Shown here in pieces: positions 1 to 12,456 of a stretch of DNA of 64,000 nucleotides. Below the pieces are notes generated by a model. That model made no database searches and was not told the origin of the DNA. It was given only the letters and a program-made list of their open reading frames with translations. A program made the position numbers and the translations under genes. The stretch is from Narthecium ossifragum (lineage: Eukaryota; Streptophyta; Magnoliopsida; Dioscoreales; Nartheciaceae), in assembly GCA_963920575.1 (NCBI GenBank), contig OY986969.1, positions 1,746,001 to 1,810,000 on the forward strand, in the 5' to 3' direction. Numbering within the stretch: the stretch's first letter is position 1; every line of letters begins with the position of its first letter.

Positions 1-40
1 AAGACACATCAATTCATTTTGATCATTTTTTTGGAATTAG

Positions 41-3000
41 ATTGCCAATTTGGTGACACTTCAAGGAGATGATCGGCCTTTGATACGTAATGTCATGACT
101 CTGAAATCATGCTCTCCTATAGTTGGAGTGGATGTGATGTCATTTAACTCCGAAAGGGATCTCTTGCTTGCATGGAGGGTGAGTTATCTCACCAACTCTC
201 TTTCTGTTATTTGTGAAGCAAGCATAATGTTTATCTTTTATAGGTCAAATGGCACTAATTTGTAACATTGTTGTTATCATTACTGAAACTAGTGTAATTA
301 TCACTTTTATTACATTATTAAAACTTAATATGGCTCTTCAATTTCATCCTGAGTCACCCAGGCTGCTAGACTTTCTTCATGCTATTTTTTGTCTTGGTCT
401 GGGGAGCATTGTGTGGTTCTCATTTTTTTCTGATGGGGAATTTAATAATTTGCTTTCTTTTGCTTTTCTCTTTATAGGGGTGTCACCTTTTTTCCTTTCT
501 TGGTTTGGAATAGAATTCTGAACAAAGCTTTTTGCTCTTGTTTGCAGGATTTCATACGGGAAATCGACCCTGATATAATAATTGGCTACAATATCTGTAA
601 TTTTGATCTGCCATATCTTATTGAGGTAATGATAAACTCCTTTAAAAATTATCAGCATTGGAACGATGGAAGCTGGTTCTCCTTAGTGCTGTTGAAGATT
701 TGACAATAGGCACCTGCTAATTTTGTAGAGAGCTGAAGCCCTTAAAATAGCTGAGTTTCCATTCATAGGCCGCGTCAGAAATAGTCGTGTACGTGTTCGT
801 GATGCAACTTTCTCCTCCAGGTAACTTCCTGTCCTCTATGATGGCAACTGGCAACTGTTAAGACTCGATTGCGTACATTATTATTATTCTGATATCTTTT
901 GTTTGGCGACTCTGGCAGTTGTTGGCTCTTCCATGCCATCTTCCTTTTTCATATTTATCTTGTTGTGGATCCAAATGAGTCTGCTAGAGTCAGACTTGGC
1001 ATGAAGTTGCCTTGGTTTTGCTTAGGTCAGATTGGAACTCTGGACCATGCTTCTCGTATGAATCCTCAGGACATGATTCTCCAGTTTGTCCATGTTAGAT
1101 TCTTGTCAAAGCTGAAAAGATTTGTGGAGATGCAAATGACCAGTAGAAAAGCTGGTTTAAATAGTCAAATATATTGCGCAGATGTAGATTTTGGAAAATC
1201 AAAATAAATTTCATTCTTGCAAGGCAGGGAAATCTTTAAAAATCTGAGTAATGAAAGGCAATTTTTTAGAAATCTAGCTATGTAATTTTAGTTTTCCAAA
1301 GTACTAAGCATTCATGGTTCTCTGTGTTTCGCCTTTGCTGCGGCAATTGGAAACATTCATATGGCCGTGACTAGCTCCATGTTTGAATGCGGTGGTATAT
1401 GCCTTGCAAAGGCTACATTGACCTTATATCAGTAATGATCCCTTCCGAATGCTAAGTCAATTTTCTCAAAAGGTTCCATATTTCCGGATTTGTCCTTTTC
1501 TTAGTGGCATGGAAAGCCAGAGATGCAGAGCATCTTCACGAAAAGAGGTTATATAGATATTTTCCTCTTGGTGGGTGTTTTCCGTCTCATTTTCACTGTG
1601 AATAAAGTAATTTCAAGAGAAGGATAAGTCATTAGAGGAAACACCGGGCATCATAGACTAGACATTAGAGAGGAGGAGAGGATCTCGGTGATTAGCTTGA
1701 CTACTTCGGTGCTTCCTTGAAATTCATTGAGTTTTGAGGCACCATTAAAGCTTGTAAACATGATTTAAGGTAGCCTGTCATAAGATTAAAAGAGAATTAA
1801 ACGGGGGTATTTGGTATAAGGAAAGGATGAATTTTGAAGAAACTTCTGAACCCTATTTATAAGGAGAGCTTAGGGCAGCAAATGATCCAAATACCCTTGA
1901 ATTTTGTTTGCATTTGCCATTCTAGTCACAAAATGGTCATGTTCGGCCATTGTAACTGTTGGGGGCTGGTGGTCTTGGCCCAGACTAGGCCTGGCTTGAT
2001 CTCCAGCACTCTATTCTTTCACCATTGGCCTGTCCAAACGTGCCAATACACAGCGACATTCAACAGGGCTTCTAGCTGGCATTTTTTGCTGGTTTTAAGG
2101 CCAGGTTCTGCGGTCTGTCGGGGCTTCAAGGGGCATGGCCCAAACCGTGAACCAAAACTATCAGGCTTAGACCTGATCGGGCCAAGTCCAGGATTGGTCG
2201 GGTTCAACCCTGATCGCTCCGGGTCGGGCTTGGGGTGGCTTTGAGCTTTTGGCTAGTTTCGACATCCCTTGAGAGACTTGATTTTGTCAATATTATGCGA
2301 ATTGCATTGCTTTTTAATATTTATCTTTGAGTGCATGCACCATGACTGTTTTTTTTTTTATAAAATCGTCAATTTCCTTGTTCCCTTGTGCTCGATGCTT
2401 ACAAATAATACCTCAGAATCTTTCTATTGCCAACCTCATAACTTAAGTATCCAAGCTTTAACAATGGATTCAGTTCCACTTTCGCATGTTACCTTTCCTT
2501 TATAGGTCACTTTATCCAAGTCTTGTTTTCTTGCTACTTTGGTACCTGTTTCTGTTTTTACCTTCTTGTTTTACAACTGCTTGATTTTTATTCTACTAGG
2601 GTCACTCATTCTTCCCATTGACATATTTGTCAATTTTTCTTTGAGAAATCATCATTGTTGCATCCTTTTTTTTCTTATTTTTGGCTAGTGCCAGGTATGT
2701 AAACTATGATTCTCCATCGAATCTCCCTGTTCTCCTTCTTCTTCTATGAATGGTTGCAAGAAACCACTCATTCTATTTTTCTTCCCAGTACCGTGCTGGC
2801 AGGTTGTCGGCTCGGCGTGTACCACCGGCGTGACAATCCTTGAGACTCCTATTCAGTATTTATCTAGTCAGTAAGGTTTATTGCTCGGCATCCGATATTT
2901 TGAATAGCAGACGGGCATGCATGCTTGCATCCATGGGTAACTAGGATAGTGTACATAGAGGTTCTGGATCTTTTCATGTAAATTAGGCACTTAGTTGTCT

Positions 3001-6000
3001 CCATGGATATGTTATTATCATTCATCAGTGAAGTCAAATCTGGTTAGGAAATGACAGTTGAGACTTGAGAGAGTAGTGAAGAAAATGGCGTCTTGAAAGT
3101 TTTTTTTTGTGCTATAATTTCTCTTGAAGGTCATTGAGTATGTGCTATTGTAGCCTACACTGGCGGGTCCCCACACGTCTTGCATGTCTCACCTTCTTAA
3201 GCATCTCTTAGCTTTAGGTATCTCAAACATTTTTGCTTTAGAGTTCCAATCAATGGTTTGAAAGGCTCCCGTGGATTTTATGTTTATGTATGTAGTTCAT
3301 GATGTTTTCATCATACAATAGAACTTGATGTGTTTTCTCTGATTGATAGTGTGTTATTAAAGCCCATTGTAAATACTTACTTACTAGTGATGTTGATTCA
3401 TGCAGACAGTATGGAACGAGGGAAAGTAAAGTAGTAACTATCGACGGAAGGGTTCAGTTTGATCTGCTACAGGTATGATCAGTATATCTTATCTTCTTGA
3501 TCATGTTTAAACCTTTGAAGGTTAAGTCCTTGAAATCTATAAGATGCTCGACCAACTACATAAGAACTATCTGCAGGCTTTGGGAAGGGATTACAAGCTT
3601 AGTTCATACTCCTTAAATTCGGTGTCTGCCCACTTTCTTGGGGAGCAAGTAAGTTTCTTCTTTCCCTTCGATTAGATAGGTACACTAAGTTTTGTCCTTT
3701 AGTAGTGCTCGGCTAAGAAATGTGACTATTGAAATCTTTCAAAGGATTAAGTTAAATCACTAGTAGCTAGCGACTTCAGACTACTTCTGGCGATGAATGG
3801 AACTGGCCCTAGGCTCCGGTTTTATAAAACCCTGGATGACCCTGTTTTTTGGGTCTGAAGACCTGAATTGGATCTAAAGCTCAGGCTTCAAAATGCTTGA
3901 ATCCTGGTAGGGAAATTGCTTTTACATATTCCACCCTAGGCCTCCCACTAGAGCTGGGTGTATTTGTAGTCTCACTGGACTTAGGCCCAATGTTTCAGGC
4001 TTCTGTTGCACTAGGGGCTAGCCTGGGCCTAGTATTTGGATATCTTGGCCTGGCTTGAGTAGACCTCTGGTTTGGCCCCTGCCTGCACAAATGCATCATC
4101 TTCACATGCTGAAACTACATAGACCCTTTTTTTTAACATAAGTGGATGCAAGTTGTTACTTGATAACACCTTTTTTGGTGTTTGCATGTCCTCAATAAAG
4201 CACGGTTTCCTATATCTATTAGCTTTTGATGTTCATTTTGCCTTGATCAAGGATTTGATTGAGGAGTTCTGCCAAAAGAAGGGTGTGATTTAGAAAGTTG
4301 AAGATTGGTGTAGAAGCTAATAGGACATAGGCCATGTGAATGCCAAAATTTATGTCGAAGTTATTCATAGAAGAGGCGGCAGAAATACGAAGATATATTT
4401 GATACCCACCAATAATTAGCATCGTTTTGATCTACGTCCATTTTATTAACTGTTTATGTCGCATCAACATCTGCGGAATATGTTATAATTCACAGTAAAT
4501 ATTGACAACACTGAAGACTAGTTGAATTTGCATGTGTTTGTTGTTTGAAGTAATCCAAAGAGCTTATGTTAAAGGAACACTGAATTGTAGTTCAAAATTT
4601 TATCCAATCACCCAAACCATATTAGACGGTCTTGTAAAGCTCTGATTTTATTGCTTACATTTTGTCCCTTGAGAGCAGAAAGAGGATGTTCACCATTCAA
4701 TAATATCTGATCTCCAAAATGGAAACTCAGAAACAAGAAGGCGGCTTGCTGTATATTGCTTGAAGGTCTGCAAATCATGTTCATGCCTTTTTAAGATTGC
4801 AATGGCACACTGAAAGTTTGAAATTGCTACTAACTATAACAACTTGGATTTCCACCATCTTATATCTCCTTTGCAATCATCTGAATTAAATTCCAGGATG
4901 CTTATCTTCCACAAAGGCTTTTAGACAAATTGATGCTCATCTACAACTATGTGGAAATGGCTCGTGTCACTGGCGTCCCTATCTCGTTTCTACTTGCAAA
5001 AGGGCAGAGCATCAAGGTGTTATCTTGAATACATCTGGTGATGCTTTGCATTCAGGAAAAGACTCAAAGGATAATTTTGTTTTATTGTTTCATAGGTACT
5101 CTCTCAACTTCTCAGGAAAGCAAAACAGAGGAAACTCGTTATTCCAAATATAAAAGGGCAGGGATCTGGACAAGACACTTTCGAGGGTGCAACTGTAAGT
5201 TCGAGATGACCTGGTTGCATTTAATAATTGAGTTAATTGGGTATTAGCCGAACTGATATCTCATAGACATCATTAACTTAGGGAGCTTAATTTTGAGCAT
5301 GTTTCGATCATATCTGAACAGATTAGGACTATTTTGATGTTGCTTTGTTTCTTTATTTGCTCCTATGTCTTGGGCTATTGCTTGAAGTTAATCCTATAGG
5401 GGATTCTAAGCTAGATTCTAGGATTTTAATCGTCATCTCATGATTATAATATGGTTGTCGTCACAGGACTAAATATTGGTACTTGTTATTCTCTTCCACT
5501 ATGCATTTTGGCTGACAATAAGCACCGACTGATCCTAAATGCGGCAATTTACTACCGATGGCAGGACTTCATATCGTTTTGTTCTCTAATTTGTACGGTA
5601 TAAGGAATTCTGCATTTATGTCTAGTGCTTTAAGAGAATGGTCTGACCATTATGGTGTAAACCTACTATAACCATACATGATGTGTGTATTCAATGGCTA
5701 ACTAATACTGGGGTGTTATATCTTTGGAAGCAACCTGAGAAGGATGGGTACTAGGATGATATTAAAGATGTGGACACAAAGTGTATCTGCACAGTATCAT
5801 CCTGAGCTCTGCTGAATTGGAGTCTGGAATCTTTTGCTTGCTTAATAGGCAGTATCAACTGAAGTTTGAAATTGCCACTTAGATCAATCATTCCTGGGCA
5901 ATTAATCTAAAGTGTTTAGAGTTGCCATATTACAAAAATAGTTATGGTGGAAATTTTATCTTGTTTATTTTTTATTACATTTTGCAATATAATTTAAAAA

Positions 6001-9000
6001 ATCAGTATGTGGTTATGGTGAATTATAGATACGAGTGTGCGTGGCTATTCTCTAGTCTCCTGTATGTTAGAAATGTTTACACATTTGCATGCAAACTGCG
6101 TCCTCTACCTAAATTATTTGCGTCTTTCTTATCCAAGAATTGTCACTTATTCTCCTTAGAATGCTCGTTGTGGAAAGCACTGTTTCTTCTTTCTTAATAC
6201 TGATGTTGATTATGCAAATTGGCTGACTTGACTTGACTTTGGTGAATTCGATTTTCATGCCTCTCCAATAAATAAGCAAAATCATGAATTTGGAATTCTT
6301 GGCTATAAGATAACTTGCAATTTCATGATTTTCAGGATCTTTTCTTATTAAGGGCAATAAAGCCCTTGGACCTTCTAATTTTGAACATAATTAATTCTGC
6401 TCTCTAATAAGCTTGTGAGTAATGGTGTAAGACATATCTCGACACACCTTGGTCCTGTGCTCTCTTGGTAATTTGATTTGTTTTCGAAGTTTCAGTAATT
6501 CTTGAGGAACACTTTGGTGCATAAGAATCAAACCAATGCCCATGGACTAATAACTTTTTTGGTCTCACAGGTTTTGGAAGCAAAGGCAGGATTTTATGAG
6601 AAGCCTATTGCAACATTAGACTTTGCTTCTCTCTATCCATCCATAATGATGGCATACAACCTATGTTATTGCAGTTTGGTAGGAGTTCTATTCTTTACTC
6701 TGGACAATTGTAAGAATTTCAGTTGAAACCTAAAGCTGACATTAGTGGATAACTTTATATGAATCCATGAATTACGAGGCAAAAATCATCTTCATTTATG
6801 CTTTTCTTCCTCATTGCCCATGTGAAGGTGACACCAGAGGATGCTCGCAAGTTGAACCTGCCAGCAGAAAGTGTCAATAAAACTCCATCTGGTGAAACTT
6901 TTGTGAAATCTGAGTTGCAGAAGGTATACTGCTTTTTTCATGATGTTTTTAGTACTGTTACTCCTTCATATGTAGTGGCACATCATGTTATGAAATGAGT
7001 ACATGTTTGCCTTTCATCTCAGGGCATACTTCCAGAAATTCTTGAAGAACTATTGGCTGCTCGTAAAAGAGCAAAAGCAGATTTGAAGGTGGTTATACTG
7101 CCTGAGTTCATTCCAGAATTGATAACAGATGCCATTTTGCAGATGCACATCTTTTGGTTTCTGCTGCGGATGACCTTTGTTGTTCCCTCTTGGATTTCTT
7201 GAATCGTCCGTTCGTTATAACTAACATCTGTCCCATTTCTTGATACAAGTTATCATTATTTTCAGGAAGCCAAAGATCCCTTTGAAAGGGCTGTACTGGA
7301 TGGACGCCAACTTGCTTTGAAAGTACTGATTATCAATTTCCTCTTTAACTTAATTAGTTTTCAGTTAGATTGAAGTTATAACAAAGTACTGTTGGACGTT
7401 ATCAGTTTTCCTCATAAACTGTGGAATTTGTCTGTTTCTTTCAGATAAGTGCAAATTCTGTCTATGGGTTCACTGGAGCAGCCAAGGGCCAACTACCATG
7501 TCTAGAAATATCTTCTAGTGTGACAAGCTATGGTGAGCTTGTTTCCAATAGCACTTCACAAATTGGAACTATAACCTTTTTGCCGCCCTCTAGCAGTGGG
7601 TTAATAACCATACTTTAGTGTTTTGATTTTTGTGAAATAAATATGGAAAACAGTGTAAACATTATTCCTTTATGCATCCAGCTGGTTCTTAAAAACTGAA
7701 GCAAATCTTTCTTTTTATGTTTCAAGGTCGGCAGATGATTGAGCACACAAAGACGCTTGTCGAAGGCAAATTCACAACACAGGGAGGCTATGACCATAAT
7801 GCAGAGGTACATTTAGTGATTTATCAAACTGATACCTAAAGTGGACATTTCACATTTGTATGATTTCAATCACTCTTCTAGATCTTAGTGACCTCGTGGG
7901 AAATGCATAAGATGATAAATGCATTTGCATCATGATTGCATTATAGCTAGGGCTTAATCTCAATTACTGGGAGTTCGTAAATTCATGATTGAAATGTAGG
8001 CCTAATAATGACACGCCACCAAAGACCATAGGCCAGTTTATTTTGGGAGGGACAATCTGTAATTTAGGTCATTGGTCATGCTGTTTGGATAATGAGCAAG
8101 TGTCAATAGGAACTGATGCTTCTTCAGTTAGATGTTGCTTGGTTCTTCATTTCTTATACTATGATCTTTGTGCCTTCTAAATCTGTTCAAGTTTATTGTC
8201 ACTGCCATATTGGGAAATCATGATCTGGAACTTGCTTCTTCTTTGGTCTTGTTTGATGTCTCATTTTTTTCCACTGTCATATCTTAGCAGCTAATATTTG
8301 AGTTTTCTCTTTTCTGTGGACACACCTTTCTGGTAGTTAGGGCTTGGTCATGATGTCCCTTGCATGCTACTTTGTTATGCTCCTCTTTTTGCCGAGGGCA
8401 AATGCAGAGCATTGGTACATAGCAGGGCACGTTTGTGAGGAGGAGCAAGAGACCAACACTTGTCAAAGATGATAGTAACTGTTGGCATTTGAATAACTCA
8501 CATGTTAGGTTCTAAGAAACTAAGCAACCATAAATAAGAAGGTACTTTTAGGCAACATAGTAACCAGTGGGCATTTGAATAGATCAGATGTTAAATTGTA
8601 ATGAACTAAGCAACCATAAATAAGCAGTCATTTTTCGACCCTTCATCTACCATGTTCGAAGCATTCAGGTTTGTAAATCATTAAATGCGTAATGTCAGCA
8701 GCCATGAAGCCTTATACTAACTATTTATTGCAACCTTCATTATCCTTCTTTGGCAATTTTGTTTTTTAAATGACTGCATTGACACTGAAGTCTGCATTAG
8801 CATTGAAGTATGTATGGATGAACCTGCACTATCTTGAACAGATGAGATCATGCTTGTTTGTTTAGTTAAAGTGAAGTTTTCAAGTGAATTCAGCAGCAAT
8901 AGCACCAATTTTCTTGGTGGTTTGTGTAGAGTAATCTAAAGTCTCATCGTTGGATAGAATATATCAGGAAAATAGACTAGTGTTCTATAAATTTGACTTT

Positions 9001-9241
9001 TGAGTATAATGCATTTGTAAGCCAAGTCAGAGTTTACAATCTTAAAAGTTGTGAACAGAGAGCACATCCCGAAAATAGGATATATAGTTTATTTGTTGAA
9101 AACCACAGAAGTTTTTGCACTATGCAGGTTGTGTATGGAGATACTGATTCTGTGATGGTGCAATTTGGCGTCTCAACTGTAGAAGCTGCAATGGAATTGG
9201 GCAGAGAGGCAGCAGATTATATTAGCGCTACTTTCCAGAAG
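41..9241 (+). CDS. POLD1: DNA polymerase delta catalytic subunit, partial (15 internal exons)
   Basis: Replicative B-family DNA polymerase with 3'-5' proofreading, acting in the nucleus. Exons by splice sites: 41-178, 548-625, 729-820, 3406-3472, 3577-3648, 4679-4765, 4897-5016, 5096-5194, 6571-6678, 6828-6923, 7023-7088, 7266-7322, 7445-7532, 7727-7806, 9128-9241; these give 454 codons with the frame kept at every junction. In order one sees the Exo II region ([10 protein letters not shown]), the Exo III region (YCLKDAYLP), polymerase motif A ([14 protein letters not shown]), motif B ([13 protein letters not shown]) and motif C (YGDTDS). The N-terminus and Exo I lie before the window. Downstream, the exon expected to begin near PIKLEFEK, the thumb and the C-terminal cysteine-rich metal-binding modules are absent: the last exon closes with a proper donor at 9242, then come 536 bases without an exon and the N gap. 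Family identity is very secure; the 3' loss looks like an assembly effect, but a real truncation is not excluded. Confidence 0.95.
821..3405 (+). other. Large POLD1 intron with decayed repeats
   Basis: This 2.6-kb intron between a GTAACT donor and a TGCAG acceptor contains no host exon that I can find. Positions 1970-2235 are rich in GGGCC and GGTCGGG motifs, a look typical of an old dispersed repeat. Positions 2788-2830 are a degraded copy of the foldback family seen intact at 54176-54433 (shared GTACCGTGC...GGCAGG...CGTGT.CCACC, with C-to-T changes). Confidence 0.5.
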
Positions 9242-9777
9242 GTAGTAGAATACATGAAAAATGATCACTTCTTGCTATTTGCCTTTTCATTTGTATATTC
9301 TTCTTTGCAGTGATCACTTCTTGCTATCCGCCTTTTCATTTGTGTTCTACCTTTCACTTTATTCAACTTCTTTGATAAACTTCATTTGGGTTCTTGAACT
9401 TTGTTTTTGGTTGATGAGTAGTTCTATATGTCCAGTCAAAATTACATGGTAGGTTGGACATGTGGGATTAGTGAGATTTGAAATCTGAGCTTTTATCATA
9501 TGTATGAAATACTATGAATCTTTCATTGGCTTTTCTTTCAAGGGAGTGGACACCTTATTGACCCTTATTGTTTTCCCTAAATAGTTAAATGCCTTGGACT
9601 TGAAATCTCTTTATCAAGGTTTATTGTGCTGGTTGGCATGGGTCGGCAAATATCGTTCTGACCAGTACCAACACTCTGGTTGGCACTGGCACATGGATTT
9701 GTGCTCTAATGCCGATCGGGGCAGAGTTTTCATGGCCCAACACAGTTTTAAAAGTATTATCATTCATTAGTGATATT
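9242..9777. other. POLD1 intron remainder with foldback relic
   Basis: After the donor at 9242 no further polymerase exon can be found before the N gap. Two near-identical segments (ATGATCACTTCTTGCTAT.. at about 9260 and 9308) form a short tandem duplication. Positions 9625-9700 hold a diverged piece resembling the foldback element at 54176-54433 (GGCACTGGCACATGGATTT next to repeated GGTTGGCA). Confidence 0.5.
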
Positions 9778-9977
9778 NNNNNNNNNNNNNNNNNNNNNNN
9801 NNNNNNNNNNNNNNNNNNNNNNNNNNNNNNNNNNNNNNNNNNNNNNNNNNNNNNNNNNNNNNNNNNNNNNNNNNNNNNNNNNNNNNNNNNNNNNNNNNNN
9901 NNNNNNNNNNNNNNNNNNNNNNNNNNNNNNNNNNNNNNNNNNNNNNNNNNNNNNNNNNNNNNNNNNNNNNNNNNNNN
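9778..9977. other. Assembly gap, exactly 200 N
   Basis: Two hundred consecutive N. The round number suggests a placeholder rather than a measured gap. It separates the POLD1 3' intron from a phytocyanin start only 29 bases beyond it, so the promoter and most of the 5' leader of that gene are not visible. Confidence 0.99.
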
Positions 9978-10006
9978 CTCTCTCTCTGCCCTCTTCTCCA
10001 TTCGCA

Positions 10007-11514
10007 ATGTCGACGGTGGTCTTTACAGCGGTCCTCCTGGCCATCAGCTTCTCCGCGGCGGCGGTGGCGGCCGGAGAGCCTCCTTACACGAACCACACGG
10101 TGGGCGGCGCCGCCGGGTGGCTTTTTGATGCCAAGTCAAACTCTTCCGCCGTGGATTACTCGGCATGGGCTGCCAACCAATCGTTCTACCTCGGCGACTA
10201 CCTCTGTAATGCTGCTCACCCATATTTTTCCCCTCTACGAGTAGAGCAGCAAAGGAGTTAAAAATTCCATTTTTACATGTTTTCTTGCTCTGTTTGTTGT
10301 GTGCATTTTTTCCAAAGAAAGAGATCCAAATGGGTTTCGTTCTGATTTCTTTCGATTGATGCTCTCGTGTTTCTGTGGATTGCTCCAGTTGAGAAATTAT
10401 TCTAAGTCAGCCATTTTTCCTCTTATAATGAACATTTGAAGTGACTGTTATATATAGAAGCATTGGTATCTACACCAGTAATAGCTGTGCTATTTGTCAC
10501 CCCCTGCAAACTAAACCAGGTGGGGGGTATGAATCAAAGAATGACCGTTGCTGTTGAACATTTTTACCGATTTATTCCCAATTGTTTCTTGTTGGATCCT
10601 GGAAAAATCCTGGTTTTAGTTAACTTTTTTTTATGCTCTCTTCTTGCGAATTTACGTGGGAAATTGTTCTACTTTTACTGCTTTACTCTCTTTTCCTGGG
10701 TTCAGAAACGAACCCCATTCTTCTTGATTCCTTGTTCATTTATCATCGATCTTTTAATATCGAAAGTTTTTTAGATCGCTTTTTTTGTCTAATTAATTTC
10801 TCTATCATGAGTATCTGAAGAAACCCCCGTTCTAGTCAATATCTCGCTTTTTTCTTATGATTGGGCAGTTGGGCACCTAAAGAAACAGCTCATAATAGTT
10901 GACCTTTGGCTCATTTCTCATCATGGGCATCTAAACAACTCCCATCACCATCGATTTTTTGCTGTTTTCTCACCATTTATACCTTAAAAAACCCACTTTT
11001 AATCGGTTTCTCGCGCTTATCTTATAATGGCCACCCTAAAAATCCAATCTTTACGACTTTGACCCACTGGTTTTCCCCAGTCTTCAACGCCGCCGCGAAC
11101 ACGACGGTGATCCAGACATACAACGCCACCACTTACGCCCTCTGCAGCGCCGACGAGGACGACAGCAACCTGACGAATGTTTACGACGCAAAGAAGGTGA
11201 TTGTGCCGCTCACCGAGGAGGGCACTAACTACTTCTTCTCCGACGAGGACGGCGGGCTCCAGTGCGACAGCGGCATGCGGTTCTCTATCAAGGTCCAGCA
11301 TGGCCAGGGGCTACCTCCAGCTCTCAACCAGCCACCTCCGCCGCCGTACTCCCAGCCGCCGCCCCCACCGACGGCAGATAGCGCCGCTGAGGGCACCACT
11401 AGCCCGCAGAGCCAGACGTTCTACAGGGGCACTAACGGGATCGGAGGGAGTCCCCCGATGGGAGTCGTGGGTGTCTTTGTTGGTGCTCTTGGTTTAATCC
11501 TAAGCTTCGTCTGA
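10007..11514 (+). CDS. Phytocyanin / early nodulin-like protein, copper ligands lost (copy 1)
   Basis: Two exons, 10007-10205 and 11081-11514, encode 210 residues; the phase-1 intron has a GTAATG donor and a CCCCAG acceptor. A hydrophobic signal peptide covers about residues 1-22, then a plastocyanin-like domain from VGGAAGW to about residue 145, a Pro-rich linker (PPPPPYSQPPPPP), and a hydrophobic tail (VVGVFVGALGLILSFV) typical of a GPI-anchor signal, so a cell-surface protein is expected. In type-1 phytocyanins copper is bound by His, Cys, His and Met/Gln; here the aligned positions read NTTV instead of xHTV, YFFS instead of YFxC, and GLQC instead of GHC, with only Met (SGM) kept. This fits the non-copper early nodulin-like subgroup. 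The start is the first ATG after the gap and is followed directly by the signal peptide. A close paralog lies at 62237-62978 in opposite orientation, with the same length and intron. Confidence 0.88.
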
Positions 11515-11519
11515 AGCAT

Positions 11520-11552
<33 letters not shown>

Positions 11553-12456
11553 GAGTTTCTGAAATATTTGCATATTAAATTCACCTTATTTTTCCTTTTC
11601 AGAGTTTATTATAACTTCATTTTAATTTTTAGAAAGCCATTCTTCCTTCTTAATTTAATGTATGGATGTTTGAGTGAATAATAAGCTATTTAACCTGGTG
11701 CTGGACAATCATTGGTTATTTCATGATGGCTTTTGTTTGCACTAATTTACATTTCTCTTTCGACCATTTTAAATCCATTGGTATTTTGAAATCAAGCACT
11801 ACTGTCAGTGTAGTAGTTTGTATCAGAGTACATTTCAAGTATTTTGCCACTGTCCAGCTTAATAAAGCTCATGATAAATAAAATAGTTTTGAAAATTTTA
11901 AAATATCATAGCGCTTGAATCCCCTCTCAGCTAAATTTTTATAATATATACGACATTTTTAAATTTTAAGATAATCATGTCAAAAATTTTATTTTTTAAC
12001 CCGAGTTAGATTAGATTATATGAAGTATATTTATGTAAGGTAAATATTTAAGCATCTATCGATATAGATACTTCAAAGTCTTACAGGATAGATTTCTATC
12101 ATCTCTGAAAGAATCAATTGGGGTTCTTCTGCAAAATGCCAAAAGCACGATTGACAAGAATCAAATGAAGTATTATCTAGGAAAATAAAACTTTATGCAT
12201 CTTTATTCACTTCGCCTTTGAGTACGCAAGAACAGCTCATATCCAAACAAAACGCCCAATTTCCCAATGAAGTGTACCCATTGGTTCTTCAACCGTAAGA
12301 TAGGAATTATATCCTAATTTGCACTACGAATCTACAAAAATTCAGTGCCCGACTGAATAATATATAACAGAGCACTTTTCTTTGGATACTTGAGAGTGTT
12401 AAAAAAAGGGGGAAACACCAACTGCTTCAATGTTTCCTTGCTCTGGAAATGATACC
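11515..12456. other. Intergenic, no gene seen
   Basis: AT-rich sequence between the convergent 3' ends of the phytocyanin (+) and the DUF1664 gene (-). A (GA)n tract at 11528-11551 sits in the phytocyanin 3' UTR; the paralog has the same tract just after its stop. Confidence 0.6.

Noticed and set aside
9621..10261. Several open frames spanning the N gap
   Set aside because: N codons contain no stop by default, so the length is artificial. Only the segment from 10007 has real coding evidence.
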